Assembly (NCBI GenBank): GCA_031292035.1
Contig: JARLHX010000208.1
Coordinates: 1-64,000 of the forward strand
Direction: 5' to 3'
DNA length: 64,000 nucleotides
Source: Negativicutes bacterium
GTDB taxonomy: Bacteria; Bacillota_C; Negativicutes; Sporomusales_B; JARLHX01
The position numbers and the translations under genes are program-made. Numbering within the stretch: the first letter of the stretch is position 1; each line of letters opens with the position of its first letter. The notes under the pieces were generated by a model. The model searched no databases, was not told the DNA's origin, and worked only from the letters and a program-made list of their open reading frames with translations. Positions 41,184-50,038 of this stretch are shown in pieces.

Positions 41184-42458
41184 TCACTGCTTCAGAAAAT
41201 CCATCGCTTTGGACAAGGCGTCTTCGCTGCCGAAAGCGCCGGCCTTGGTCACTACCCGCAGACCGTCACGCAGTCCCCCTTGCAATGCCCCCAGGGGAAT
41301 ACCTGGCGCCACTTCTTTGCTTACTTTGATCCCAGTAGCCTCCAGGGCGGCGCATACCGCGACGGCAATATCGCCGCCAGTCAATACCAGCCCGCTCAAG
41401 CTCAGGTTGAGGGCCAAAGATTTGCCGATCTCCCCCAACCCTGCCGCAATCAGATTGCCGGCCTGCTGGCTGTCAAGACCGATGGCCTTGGCCTGGGCGG
41501 TGGTAGCAGCCACAATGTCGTCACTGTAACCGGACGCAATCACGGCGTTTGTCCCGGCCGCCACCGCAGCGGCAGCCGCCTGATAACACCGCTCTATTTC
41601 GGTTTTTGCATTCTCAGCTGTCAGCAAGGCATGCGGCGTCACCATGACATAGACCACATCAGGCCGTTCGGTCAGTTTGGCGATCTGTCCGCGGGTAATG
41701 TTGCTGACACTACCGGCGATGACCGCCACCGGCGCCCGGCTGGCCTGCCAGCCGCTCATGCCGAGAGCGGCCGGCAGATACTCGGCAAGACCGGCTGACC
41801 CGACCCAGAGAGTGGGGATAGTCAGTTTGACCATTGCCCCGGCGAGACGCCCGAACTGTTCATCCTGCCAGATATCGCAGACGACAATACCCACACCCTC
41901 CGCATGAAGCCTGACCAGCTCGGCCTGTATGGCAGCTTCACCTGCCAGCACGATTTTCAGGCCGATGTGGCCAACCCGCCGTTTCGATTGGCTCGCCAGC
42001 AGGGTGGGAAGGTAGGATTCTTTTACCGGGAATTTTGGATCCCGGGCAATTTCCGTGGCTTCGAGCGGTGCGGCGTTCAATAAATGGAGTCCGCCAACGG
42101 TCACTCGGCCGTTTTTGGGAAAAGCCGGAGCCACCACCGCCAGTTCTAATCCGCAGGTATCCATGATGGCGTCAATTTCGACACCGACGTTGCCGCGCAG
42201 AGTTGAATCGACTTTTTTATAAACCGCGTCAAAATGGCCGCCTTTAACCAGACCGGCGGCCTGAGCCACCCGCCGGTAGGCTTCTTCCGGCGCCACCGCC
42301 CGGCTGTTGGTGTCGACCACAATGACATCCACGCCGTCGCTGGCGGCGAAATGGGTTGTACCCATCAGGACTACGGTAGCCAGATCCTGTTTGGAGAACT
42401 GGACACCGGTATCGTTAGCGCCGGTCAGATAGTCGGCAATTACTGCAATTTTCTTCAT
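41184..42458 (-). CDS. Four-carbon acid-sugar kinase family protein (DUF1537, OtnK/DtnK-like)
   Basis: 424 residues. The N-terminal domain shows IAVIADYLTGANDTGVQFSKQ and the Asp/Lys-rich YKKVDSTLRGNVGVEIDA, and the C-terminal nucleotide-binding domain shows ASGYSDD, LVLTGGDIAVAVC and PGIPLGALQGG near the end. The family phosphorylates D-threonate, D-erythronate or L-threonate-type acids. The partner PdxA2 dehydrogenase is not adjacent, so the path after phosphorylation is unclear. It sits 24 bases behind a KdgT-type permease gene, fitting uptake followed by phosphorylation. Confidence 0.88.
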   Translation of the reverse strand: MKKIAVIADYLTGANDTGVQFSKQDLATVVLMGTTHFAASDGVDVIVVDTNSRAVAPEEAYRRVAQAAGLVKGGHFDAVYKKVDSTLRGNVGVEIDAIMDTCGLELAVVAPAFPKNGRVTVGGLHLLNAAPLEATEIARDPKFPVKESYLPTLLASQSKRRVGHIGLKIVLAGEAAIQAELVRLHAEGVGIVVCDIWQDEQFGRLAGAMVKLTIPTLWVGSAGLAEYLPAALGMSGWQASRAPVAVIAGSVSNITRGQIAKLTERPDVVYVMVTPHALLTAENAKTEIERCYQAAAAAVAAGTNAVIASGYSDDIVAATTAQAKAIGLDSQQAGNLIAAGLGEIGKSLALNLSLSGLVLTGGDIAVAVCAALEATGIKVSKEVAPGIPLGALQGGLRDGLRVVTKAGAFGSEDALSKAMDFLKQ

Positions 42459-42481
42459 TTCCGCCACCCCTTGACTGATTT

Positions 42482-43453
42482 TTATTTACCGGCTGCGGCG
42501 GCGCCGTTGGCTGCCCCGACCCGCTTGGCCCACCACGCGGTGACAATAGGCACCAAAATGGCGGTGACAATAACGCAGGTGGCCACCAGCATGGTAGCCG
42601 TCGGCGCCACCGGAGCATACGTCTTATCGATGGCAGCGATGGCTGCCGGAACCGCGGCGGCATTTCCCGCAGTCGAGGCTGCGGCGATGCCGTTAATGCC
42701 GTTGCCGCCTGTCATCTTGTCAGCCAAAATCAGCACAGTGCCAGTGACGACTACAATGCCGACTCCGAGCAGCAGCCCAAGCAGACCGGCCTTCCAGACG
42801 ATGCCGAGATTGAGGGTATTACCCAATCCGAAAGCAAAGAAAGGAATCATAACCGGTACGGCCGAGGCGAGAAAGGCACGCATTTCACGGTCCAGATTGC
42901 CGAGCAGCATGCCGAGCAGCAGCGGCGCGATGGTGCCGATAAAAGCCGGCAGCGGGAAGGCAGCCAATCCGGCGACTCCCAGGGTAACCATGGAGAAGAA
43001 TGGTCCTGATTCTAGGCTCATCAGCGAATAGGCGGCAGCATCCTCGGGTTTGCCGAACTGACCCAGAAGGGCCATGTACAGGCCGCCGTTGGTATCATTC
43101 ATCGCCGCGACAATCGCCAGCACTGACAGCCCGGCGAACATGCCTGATTCAACCATGCCATGCGGGACAAACTGGGCGAAAATAAGGCCACAGCCTGCGC
43201 CGCAGAGTAGCTTGGAACCCAAAAGGGCGCCGCCTTTTTTCAGGATATAAGGTGTCGCTTTGAGGTCGATGGTCGCACCAATACAGACAAAAAATACCGA
43301 AAGAATCGGCAGCGCGCCGGTCATCCAGGCATTGGTGAAAGACCCCAATGTTTTACCCAGATCAGGAAAAAACGTGTTAACCACCGCCCCGAGCAAAAGC
43401 GGGATAAGCATCATGCCGCCAGGAACCTTCTCCATTGAGCGTTTGATTTGCAT
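42482..43453 (-). CDS. 2-keto-3-deoxygluconate permease-type transporter (KdgT family)
   Basis: 324 residues, about ten hydrophobic segments, starting [22 protein letters not shown], a KdgT hallmark, with [19 protein letters not shown] in the middle and [19 protein letters not shown] toward the end. KdgT imports 2-keto-3-deoxygluconate with H+. Here the kinase downstream suggests a four-carbon sugar acid as cargo. The ATG at 43453 follows AGGATGG. The spacer 43454-43592 holds no gene. Confidence 0.88.
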   Translation of the reverse strand: MQIKRSMEKVPGGMMLIPLLLGAVVNTFFPDLGKTLGSFTNAWMTGALPILSVFFVCIGATIDLKATPYILKKGGALLGSKLLCGAGCGLIFAQFVPHGMVESGMFAGLSVLAIVAAMNDTNGGLYMALLGQFGKPEDAAAYSLMSLESGPFFSMVTLGVAGLAAFPLPAFIGTIAPLLLGMLLGNLDREMRAFLASAVPVMIPFFAFGLGNTLNLGIVWKAGLLGLLLGVGIVVVTGTVLILADKMTGGNGINGIAAASTAGNAAAVPAAIAAIDKTYAPVAPTATMLVATCVIVTAILVPIVTAWWAKRVGAANGAAAAGK

Positions 43454-43592
43454 GAATAACACCATCCTATAAATTATTTATTGATGCCGATAAGAAACCC
43501 AGATCTACCTCGCCAAACTCTCATGCCTGCCGTTATCACCCCTCGCTTTCACCAGTCGCAGCTTTTCCGCCATGCACCCGGTCGGTCCAAGC

Positions 43593-44003
43593 CTACCGTT
43601 TGAAAGAATCGTATACCTCCTGGTACTCGGGTGTCGGCGGAATGGCTTTGTAGATATAAAGATGCACCCCGCTGGGGTCGTTGATGACAAAACTTCGCTC
43701 GCCCCAGGGTTTATCCTGGAGATTTTGGTAGATTTCCAGTCCTGCAGCCTTTAACCGGTCAAACTCGGCGTCAACGTCATCGACTTCAAAAGATAAAATA
43801 AGACCCATACCATTGAAAAACTCGCCCACTTCCCGTTGGGGCAAAGTGAAACTGATGCCGCTTGTTGGCAGGTTCGGCGCGATCAGCTCCACATACCAGT
43901 CACTCTCGTACACCAGCTGAAAACCAAAATAGCGCATATAAAATTCCTTGGATTCTTTGAGTTTTCGGGTACTGATGGTGGTGTCCACCCGTTTGATCTG
44001 CAT
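43593..44003 (-). CDS. VOC (glyoxalase/bleomycin resistance) fold protein
   Basis: 136 residues of two beta-alpha-beta-beta-beta units: RVDTTISTRKLKESKEFYMRYFGFQLVYES, then LILSFEVDDVDAEFDRLKAAGLEIYQNLQDKPWGERSFVINDPSGVHLYIY. Such proteins bind a metal and act as isomerases, dioxygenases or binding proteins. The substrate is not evident. It lies 11 bases after the macrodomain gene and likely shares its transcript. Confidence 0.85.
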   Translation of the reverse strand: MQIKRVDTTISTRKLKESKEFYMRYFGFQLVYESDWYVELIAPNLPTSGISFTLPQREVGEFFNGMGLILSFEVDDVDAEFDRLKAAGLEIYQNLQDKPWGERSFVINDPSGVHLYIYKAIPPTPEYQEVYDSFKR

Positions 44004-44014
44004 GGATATCCCCC

Positions 44015-44578
44015 TTATTCCGGCTGGATAACTGTCAGGCCGGGGCGGCCCTCAGACAGTTCCTTCCGGTATTCCTGGTAATCGCGATCGGAAAAAAGAA
44101 TGAACCGAATCTCGGAAAAATCACATCCCGGCAACTGGGTCAATACGGTGGCAATAGCCACCGGCGCCGCCTGTTCGATGGGGTAACCATAGGCGCCGGT
44201 ACTGATCGAAGGAAAAGCCAATGTCTTCAGGCCATGGCTCTGGGCCAACTGAAGGCTGGCGCGGTAACAGTTGGCCAGCACTGCGGCATCATTCGCCTGG
44301 CCGCTGTATATCGGTCCGACGGTATGAATAACATACTTGGCTTTCAGGCAGCCGCCGGTGGTGATCACTGCCTGGCCGGGCGGACAACCGCCCTGGGCTT
44401 TTCTGATGCCATCCAGCTCCCGCATAATGGCCGGACCGCCTTTGGCATGAATGGCGCCATCCACTCCGCCGCCACCTGCCAGGCGGCTGTTGGCGGCATT
44501 GACGATTGCGTCGGTGTCTTGGGCGGTAATGTCACCGACCTCGGCAGAAATTATGGTATTATGATAGCGCAGTTTCAC
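44015..44578 (-). CDS. Macrodomain protein, O-acetyl-ADP-ribose deacetylase-like
   Basis: 187 residues: GDITAQDTDAIVNAANSRLAGGGGVDGAIHAKGG, GQAVITTGGCLKAKYVIHTVGP and AFPSISTGAYGYPIEQAA, the three ADP-ribose loops of the YmdB/MacroD class, including the catalytic Asn and Asp. It removes ADP-ribose from proteins or deacetylates O-acetyl-ADP-ribose. A GTG start overlaps the end of the AbrB-type gene (GGAGGGG site). Confidence 0.92.
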   Translation of the reverse strand: MKLRYHNTIISAEVGDITAQDTDAIVNAANSRLAGGGGVDGAIHAKGGPAIMRELDGIRKAQGGCPPGQAVITTGGCLKAKYVIHTVGPIYSGQANDAAVLANCYRASLQLAQSHGLKTLAFPSISTGAYGYPIEQAAPVAIATVLTQLPGCDFSEIRFILFSDRDYQEYRKELSEGRPGLTVIQPE

Positions 44579-44579
44579 A

Positions 44580-45632
44580 TCAGGCCCCCTCCACTTCGCG
44601 GCAAAGCCAGCGTTTTAGCATGAACGGCATGACCAGAAGGATGAAAAATACCCGGAAGATCTGATAGGCGACAACGGTAGACAAGTCGGCGTTCACCAGC
44701 ATTGCCGTCAAACCCATTTCAGCGACGCCGCCGGGGGCGGTGCTGAGAAAGCCGGTCACCAGCGTGGCAGGAATCATCAGGGTGAGGACCCACCCCAGGC
44801 TGATGGAAAATAGAACCACCAGCGCGACATTCAGCAGGGTATAGGGCAAGATAGTCCGCCATTGCGATTCCATGCTGCTCAGATTGATATTTTTACCAAT
44901 ATAGGCTCCCATAGCGACCTGAGCCGCAATAATGATCGGCGCCGGCACAAGCGGGGCAGGAAGCCCGTTCAGGACCAGCAGACAGGTTCCCAAAACCGGG
45001 CCCAAAAGATGGGGCGTGGGCAACTTGACCTTGATCGCCAGCCAAGCCGAGACCAGTACCACAAGGATAAACGGCAAAACGGCAGCCGGAGTTAAGGCGG
45101 AAAAAACCGGAGCTTGTGCAGCCCCTGCCGGAGCTCCTCCCGCCAGACCGTGGATGGCCAAAAAGGGTATGCTGAACACCACCGCCAGCACCCGGATGGT
45201 CTGCATGAAAGCCACAATGGTGCCGTCAGCGGACGGGATTTCTTCACCCAGCAGCACCATCTGCGCCAGACCGCCAGGTACTCCGCCGATCACGCAGCTG
45301 GCAAGACTGATCCCTGTTTGCCGGTAAGTCATATAGCTCATAGCCAAACTGAACAGCACCGTCAAAAGGGTCATCAGGGCCATCGCCGGAAACTGGGAGG
45401 CAACTTGGTGGGCTGCCTCCAGGGTGAACGGCCGCCCCATCAGGTAGCCGAGAACGAGAAGAGCGGCATTGCGGATGCCAACCGGCCAATAGGGTTTTCC
45501 GCCCAACAGCGAAGACCAGACAACCACGCTGGCGACTGGTCCGAGCAGCCAAGGCAGCGGGACATTGATATGAACAAATATCCATCCGCCCAGCAAAGCG
45601 ACGACAAGGGTCGGACCCAAACGTAAAATCAT
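44580..45632 (-). CDS. AbrB-family membrane protein
   Basis: 350 residues with about ten membrane helices and an internal duplication (two GxxxGxxxA-rich halves: GIRNAALLVLGYLMGRPF and IIIAAQVAMGAYIGKNI; and GGVPGGLAQMVLLGEE and STAPGGVAEMGLTAML). This matches the AbrB/ammonia monooxygenase-like membrane family, whose function is unknown and often guessed to be transport. Upstream gene of a three-gene unit with the macrodomain and VOC genes. Confidence 0.85.
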   Translation of the reverse strand: MILRLGPTLVVALLGGWIFVHINVPLPWLLGPVASVVVWSSLLGGKPYWPVGIRNAALLVLGYLMGRPFTLEAAHQVASQFPAMALMTLLTVLFSLAMSYMTYRQTGISLASCVIGGVPGGLAQMVLLGEEIPSADGTIVAFMQTIRVLAVVFSIPFLAIHGLAGGAPAGAAQAPVFSALTPAAVLPFILVVLVSAWLAIKVKLPTPHLLGPVLGTCLLVLNGLPAPLVPAPIIIAAQVAMGAYIGKNINLSSMESQWRTILPYTLLNVALVVLFSISLGWVLTLMIPATLVTGFLSTAPGGVAEMGLTAMLVNADLSTVVAYQIFRVFFILLVMPFMLKRWLCREVEGA

Positions 45633-45766
45633 AGTTCACCTGTATAACCTGCAAACAATGGTAAGCAGCATTGTCGGTCCAGGTTGTGCCTTTGTTAGTC
45701 CTTATACTAATTTGAGCCTGCGATGGAAATCTCCTGTTGACAGCGACGTCTTTATAGACAAAATAT

Positions 45767-45793
45767 AAAAAAGAGGACTCCTGTCCCCTTTTT
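45767..45793 (-). terminator. Terminator behind the HD-GYP gene
   Basis: AAAAAGAGGAC/GTCCCCTTTTT stem with one G-T pair and a four-base loop, T-rich on the minus strand, eight bases past the stop. Confidence 0.75.
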
Positions 45794-45800
45794 CTCAGCC

Positions 45801-46436
45801 TTATTTCTGCCCCGGTTCCTCATCAAGCAGACAAAAACCGAAGCGGGCGGCGATAAACTCGATAAATGACTCGCAGAGGGCCGCGTCAAACTGGGTTCCA
45901 CCACAGCGTCTGATCTCTGATAAACATTGCTCCAGACTGACCGGCGTGCGGTAACAGCGTTCAGTGGTCATCGCATCAAAGGCGTCACACACGGCCAGCA
46001 TCCTGCTGAACAAAGGTATGGCCTGTCCCTTGAGGCCATCCGGATAGCCAGTGCCGTCAAACCGCTCGTGGTGATGACGCATGACCGGGACAATCGGCTC
46101 GACGCCGCCCACGGCAGCCAGCATGCAGGCTCCCTCCACCGGGTGCTGCTTCATAACCTTCCATTCTTCCTCTGTAAGCGGCCCCGGTTTGTTCAGAATG
46201 CTTGCCGGAATTTTTATTTTACCGACATCATGCATAACTCCCACCATATGAGCCAGGTTGATTTCATCAGAAGTGAATGACATCTGGCTGGCCAGCCCGG
46301 CCATCAGTTCGGCAACATGTTCAGCGTGCATTGCAGTATAGGAATCGCAGAAATATATCTGCTTGCAAAACGCTTCGATGGCATCCATGTTGACCTGTTC
46401 GATCAGCGTCCGGGCCGATTTCTTTTCGTGTGTCAA
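45801..46436 (-). CDS. HD-GYP domain phosphohydrolase
   Basis: About 211 residues. HD-GYP signatures: HAEHVAELMAGLA, MHDVGKIKIPASILNKPGPLTEEEW, and HHHERFDGTGYPDGLKGQAIP. The domain hydrolyses cyclic di-GMP with a di- or tri-metal centre. There is no receiver or sensor domain, so it acts alone or through partners. The start is unclear: TTG at 46436 (GGGTGAG site) or GTG at 46445, with no good ATG near. Confidence 0.9.
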   Translation of the reverse strand: MTHEKKSARTLIEQVNMDAIEAFCKQIYFCDSYTAMHAEHVAELMAGLASQMSFTSDEINLAHMVGVMHDVGKIKIPASILNKPGPLTEEEWKVMKQHPVEGACMLAAVGGVEPIVPVMRHHHERFDGTGYPDGLKGQAIPLFSRMLAVCDAFDAMTTERCYRTPVSLEQCLSEIRRCGGTQFDAALCESFIEFIAARFGFCLLDEEPGQK

Positions 46437-46462
46437 GTTTCTCACCCATTATAATAAAATAT

Positions 46463-46522
46463 GCCTCCATCAAATCAGGCAGACCGTAATCAACCCATAC
46501 GCACTGCTTTCGGATCGGAGGC
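46463..46522 (-). promoter_or_regulatory. Hairpin-rich leader of the HD-GYP gene
   Basis: GCCTCC and GGAGGC close a roughly 60-base stem-loop whose 3' arm carries a ribosome-site-like GGAGG. It could hide the site, but lies 18-28 bases from the likely start. No known riboswitch consensus was recognised. Confidence 0.35.
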
Positions 46523-46656
46523 TAAATAATACATGCAGTTATTTCTACACTTTATCCGCTAAATCCTGCCATTGTTCAAGTAATTTCCTAAAAACCAATT
46601 TTTTCCCTTATCCTTTTGTCGGTATTTAGCGGCTACGACTCCCTTGTCACAATAGG

Positions 46657-47436
46657 CTACTGCAGAATGATCGTCCCCGCCATTCCGGGCTGCATGACGA
46701 TGGTCGTAATGCCGTAGCGACCTTCCACCGCCTTTTTAAAATCTTCTGGTGACTGCATAATAAGAGGATTGGAGTTGTAATGCATCGGGATCACGACCCG
46801 CGGTTTGAGCATCCCGACCGCTTCCACTGCATCTGCGGGCCCCATAGTGTAGTTGTCGCCGATCGGCAGGAGGGCATAGTCGATTTTCTCCAACCGGGCA
46901 AGCAGCGCCATGTCGCCAAACAATGCGGTGTCGCCGGCAAAATAGATGGTTGTGCCATAGAATTTGACGATAAATCCGGCCGCCTGCCCGCCGGCTATCC
47001 CTGAGCCATGGACCGCCGGAGTAAGCCGGACATAACCAAAGTCAAAAAACCTTTTGCCGCCGATGTCCATCGGCGAAGCATCACAACCCTGCTCTTTGAG
47101 CACACGGGCCAGAGCGCTGATGGTGATCACCTTGGCCCCGGTACGGGTAGCAATGGCGGCCGTATCCCCCAGGTGATCCTGGTGGGCGTGGGAAACCAGG
47201 ATATACTGGCAGTCAATTTCGTCGGCCGCGGCCGCCTTCCAGGGGTTGCCGGTAAACCAAGGATCGAATACCAGCCGGGTATCACCATGGGTAAGCATAA
47301 ACGCCGATTGTCCGTAGTAAGTGAGGGTGGTTTTGACCTCAGCCCCGCCGGCGGTTGCCTCAGGTGCCGCCGCGGCCAGTGTGCCGCCGAGCAGCAGACA
47401 GATAAGCATCGCGCAAATCAGTATTCTGGTTATCAT
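46657..47436 (-). CDS. Exported metallo-beta-lactamase-fold hydrolase (UlaG/UPF0173-like)
   Basis: About 259 residues from the ATG at 47436 behind GGAGGG. Signal peptide (ILICAMLICLLLGGTLAAAA). Body: the MBL-fold motif VSHAHQDHLGD, AVHGSG, FAGDTALFGDMALL and VIPMHYNSNP. UPF0173 members are usually cytoplasmic, so the signal sequence is unusual. Substrate unknown. It is a single-gene unit. Confidence 0.88.
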   Translation of the reverse strand: MITRILICAMLICLLLGGTLAAAAPEATAGGAEVKTTLTYYGQSAFMLTHGDTRLVFDPWFTGNPWKAAAADEIDCQYILVSHAHQDHLGDTAAIATRTGAKVITISALARVLKEQGCDASPMDIGGKRFFDFGYVRLTPAVHGSGIAGGQAAGFIVKFYGTTIYFAGDTALFGDMALLARLEKIDYALLPIGDNYTMGPADAVEAVGMLKPRVVIPMHYNSNPLIMQSPEDFKKAVEGRYGITTIVMQPGMAGTIILQ

Positions 47437-47515
47437 ATCTTCCCTCCTCAAAATAATATTTCTGCCTTCCGCCGCATGGCCGGCAGGTATCGCCTCCCGG
47501 AAGCGGCCAGCCTAT

Positions 47516-48091
47516 TTATCCTTTGATCTTTTTCAGCAGCCAGGCCATGTTCTGGCCGAGAATCTGCATATTTTTAATGCCTTCATCATCCTTCGTCACT
47601 TCGCCGACTTCCCGCCCGTACACCATATTCCAGTAACTCGCCCCTACCAGGAACATTTGCATGTAATGAAGGAAATGATTCATCGTGTCAAAGGCATGGA
47701 TGGCCCCGCCACGGCGCACTGCCATAACTGCTCCGCCAGCTTTGTGTTTGAACAGATAACTGTTGGCCCGAGCCACCATCCCAGCCCGGTCGATCAGGGC
47801 TTTCATCTCGGCAGTCACATCAGTGAAATAGGTGGGTGAGCCGAGGATGATTCCGTCGGCTTCGGTCATTTTGGCGATATAGTCATTTACAGGGTCATTC
47901 GTGAGGATGCATTTTTTATCAAGGGTTTTGAAACATTGATAACAGGCGATGCAGCCACGCATGGTGCTTCCCGCCATTTGCACCAGTTCAGTCTCAATGC
48001 CTTGACTCTCCAGTTCGCCGAACACCGTTTTCAAGAGCAGCGCCGTATTGCCGTCTTTTCGCGGACTGCCGTTAATCCCGACGACTTTCAT
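47516..48091 (-). CDS. NADPH-dependent FMN reductase/flavodoxin family protein
   Basis: About 191 residues. GINGSPRKDGNTALLL is the FMN phosphate loop, and GSPTYFTDVTAEMKALIDR is typical of the iron-sulfur flavoprotein group. GCIACYQCFKTLDKKC gives four cysteines in the right place for a 4Fe-4S cluster. It probably shuttles electrons in anaerobic metabolism. AGGAGGT precedes ATG-TCT-ATG; the second ATG (48091) has the better spacing. Confidence 0.88.
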   Translation of the reverse strand: MKVVGINGSPRKDGNTALLLKTVFGELESQGIETELVQMAGSTMRGCIACYQCFKTLDKKCILTNDPVNDYIAKMTEADGIILGSPTYFTDVTAEMKALIDRAGMVARANSYLFKHKAGGAVMAVRRGGAIHAFDTMNHFLHYMQMFLVGASYWNMVYGREVGEVTKDDEGIKNMQILGQNMAWLLKKIKG

Positions 48092-48345
48092 AGACATACC
48101 TCCTGTCAAATGATATTGGTTCATATTGCCATTTCTCCTATTGCCGTGCCGATTCCTGCCGCCTGGGCGGTGAGTTTGTATCCAATCCAGGAAAGTAAAT
48201 TACCCTCTGCAGCCAGCAGAGGGTTCAGTGACATCATTATCCTAGTCAAGACTGCGGGAATGACCCCGCTGCCGGCAGGGAGATTCGGCTGACCTTGAGG
48301 CGACCGGGGTCAGCTCGATGATTCATCGTCATTTGCCAGTCCCTG
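48092..48345. other. Gene-free spacer with two inverted repeats
   Basis: A short hairpin CCCTCTGC/GCAGAGGG at about 48211-48229 and a wider TGACCCCG...CGGGGTCA pair near 48264-48312. No coding frame is convincing. The inner hairpin may end the DUF523 transcript; the outer pair is unexplained. Confidence 0.4.
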
Positions 48346-48822
48346 CTATTTCGTCAACAGCTCTAGCAGCAGTTCTTCGGTGATATCGGTTTCCGAGTAA
48401 AGTGGAATGCCCAGCTGTTTGAGCAAGGTGGCGGTGACCCCCTGACCCGACTTGACGACATGGCCGAAACTGCCGTCATAGATCAAATGGACGCCGCAAC
48501 TAGGGCTGCGCTCCTTGAGAATGGCTGCGGTAACGGGAAAAGAGTGAACAATGGCCGCTACCTCCTGGGCACCCTTGACAAACCAGCTGCTCCTGTCCAC
48601 TCCAGACTTGTCCATCACCTTGGCTTTCCCTTCCAGAACGTCACTGCCACAACCGCAGTCGATCTCCGCCGGCTGACGCGGCGTCGGCAGGCCGCCGAGC
48701 TGCTCAGGGCATAATGGGATAAACCGGCCCCGGTGGCTGTATTTCGCCAGTAGCGGCTGAAGATTGGAGCCGCCGTCATATTTGGAATAGATGCCAAGCA
48801 AACAGGTGCTTATGATAATCAT
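48346..48822 (-). CDS. DUF523-family protein
   Basis: About 158 residues with the family pattern: ISTCLLGIYSKYDGGSN at the start, IPLCPEQLGGLPTPRQPAEI, and AILKERSPSCGVHLIYDGSF. Conserved Cys residues (CLLG, CPEQ, CG-CG, SPSCG) suggest metal or Fe-S binding. Function unknown. GGAGG lies before the ATG at 48822. Confidence 0.9.
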   Translation of the reverse strand: MIIISTCLLGIYSKYDGGSNLQPLLAKYSHRGRFIPLCPEQLGGLPTPRQPAEIDCGCGSDVLEGKAKVMDKSGVDRSSWFVKGAQEVAAIVHSFPVTAAILKERSPSCGVHLIYDGSFGHVVKSGQGVTATLLKQLGIPLYSETDITEELLLELLTK

Positions 48823-48861
48823 GGCCAACCTCCTCCGCCATTGTTCATTTCTCCGTCAAGT

Positions 48862-49419
48862 TCAGGCATTTCCATCCGGGTTGGTTCCGGCGTCCTGCTC
48901 CGGGCAGGCTCCAACCCTGTCCACGATGATATCCAGCGCCTCAGCCGCCGAATGGGCGAAATCCAGTTTAACCGACCGGCGGGTGTCCATATAAAGTCCG
49001 TCATAGACTGCCCCTCTGATCCGCGCCGCCCAACCGCCAGATGGCTCGATGACCACAATCGGTTTGCAGTTCAGATAGGCTGTGGACAGTTCGCCCAGGG
49101 TGCCATTCTCACCGCCGATCATAATAATGGCGTCAGAAGAATGTACCAGGATCAGACTCCGGTAGTCGAAGCTGAGGCCGGTGGTAATCGGAATGTCGAC
49201 ATAACGATTGGCGCCATCCACCTTGTCCCCGGGCAAAATCCCGACCACCAGCCCGCCGGCCGTCTTGGCTCCTTTCGATACTGCCTCCATGACCCCGTTA
49301 GTTCCACCGGTAAGTAAAATAGCCCCCCTGGCGGCAATTTCCCGGCCCACCTCTTCGGCGAGCGCATAGACTTCGGCACTCACTGCCCCCGACTGGCCGA
49401 TTACCCCTATCCTTAACAA
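48862..49419 (-). CDS. SLOG/LOG-like nucleotide-binding protein (TIGR00725 type)
   Basis: 185 residues: RIGVIGQSG, AILLTGGTNGVMEAVSKGAKTAGGLVVGILPG, and IMIGGENGTLGELSTAY. The Rossmann-type SLOG fold is clear. PGGxGTxxE of cytokinin-activating LOGs appears as IGGENGTLGE. TTG start six bases after GGAGGG. Function unknown; a two-gene unit with the DUF523 gene 40 bases downstream. Confidence 0.85.
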   Translation of the reverse strand: MLRIGVIGQSGAVSAEVYALAEEVGREIAARGAILLTGGTNGVMEAVSKGAKTAGGLVVGILPGDKVDGANRYVDIPITTGLSFDYRSLILVHSSDAIIMIGGENGTLGELSTAYLNCKPIVVIEPSGGWAARIRGAVYDGLYMDTRRSVKLDFAHSAAEALDIIVDRVGACPEQDAGTNPDGNA

Positions 49420-49525
49420 ATGCGTCCCTCCAATACTTTGCTATTTGTCATTTATTCCAAACAAAGCGGTCAAATTCCTTCCCGATAAGGGTATGCCGAA
49501 ATCGATAGGACAATTCCAAGAGAAA

Positions 49526-49555
49526 CCGCCGGCCAAACTTTAGTTTGACCGGCGG
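49526..49555 (-). terminator. Hairpin behind ogt
   Basis: CCGCCGG-x-CAAACT and AGTTTG-x-CCGGCGG pair almost perfectly with a two-base loop. The minus strand continues TTTCTCTTGG. It lies four bases past the stop of the methyltransferase gene. Confidence 0.7.
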
Positions 49556-49558
49556 ATA

Positions 49559-50038
49559 CTAATCTCCTGCGATTTTTTGTTCATGCCTGAGGAGCCACTC
49601 TTTTCGTTCCAGCCCGCCGCCGTATCCGGTCAGACTGCCGTCAGCGCCGACTACCCGGTGGCAGGGAATAATAATGTTGATCCGGTTGGCCCCATTGGCC
49701 CTGCCTACCGCCCGAACCGCCCGGGGCTTGTCGAGGATGGCTGCCAGTTCGCGGTACGACCTGGTTTGACCGAACGGGATACCGAGCAAAGTCTGCCAGA
49801 CCTGCTGCTGAAAGGGCGTTCCCGCCATAACCAGCGGCAATGAAAACTCAGTCCGGCTGCCGGCGAAATACTCCGCCAATTGTTGCCGGCACACCTGAAG
49901 ACAGGCCGGTAGTTCAGCAGGCGAATCGCCGGCTTGGCTAGCGAACGTCACGGCGGTTATCCCCGCTGCGGTGCCGGAAATGGCCAGCGGCCCGATAGCC
50001 GATTCCAGATAGGTGGTGTAAAGGGTCATCGCTATCAT
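49559..50038 (-). CDS. ogt: Methylated-DNA--protein-cysteine methyltransferase
   Basis: 159 residues: VWQTLLGIPFGQTRSYRELA, the catalytic IPCHRVVGADGSLTGYGGG and a closing KEWLLRHE. It removes O6-methylguanine by suicidal transfer to the cysteine. ATG overlaps the stop of the adaA-like gene (ATGA), so the two are translationally coupled, as the split AdaA/AdaB pair of Bacillus. Confidence 0.95.
   Translation of the reverse strand: MIAMTLYTTYLESAIGPLAISGTAAGITAVTFASQAGDSPAELPACLQVCRQQLAEYFAGSRTEFSLPLVMAGTPFQQQVWQTLLGIPFGQTRSYRELAAILDKPRAVRAVGRANGANRINIIIPCHRVVGADGSLTGYGGGLERKEWLLRHEQKIAGD

Noticed and set aside
43454..43592. Possible second sigma-54 promoter ahead of the KdgT-type gene
   Set aside because: TGGCGGAAAAGCTGC has the ten-base spacing but a poor -12 element, lies far from the start and has no activator next to it.
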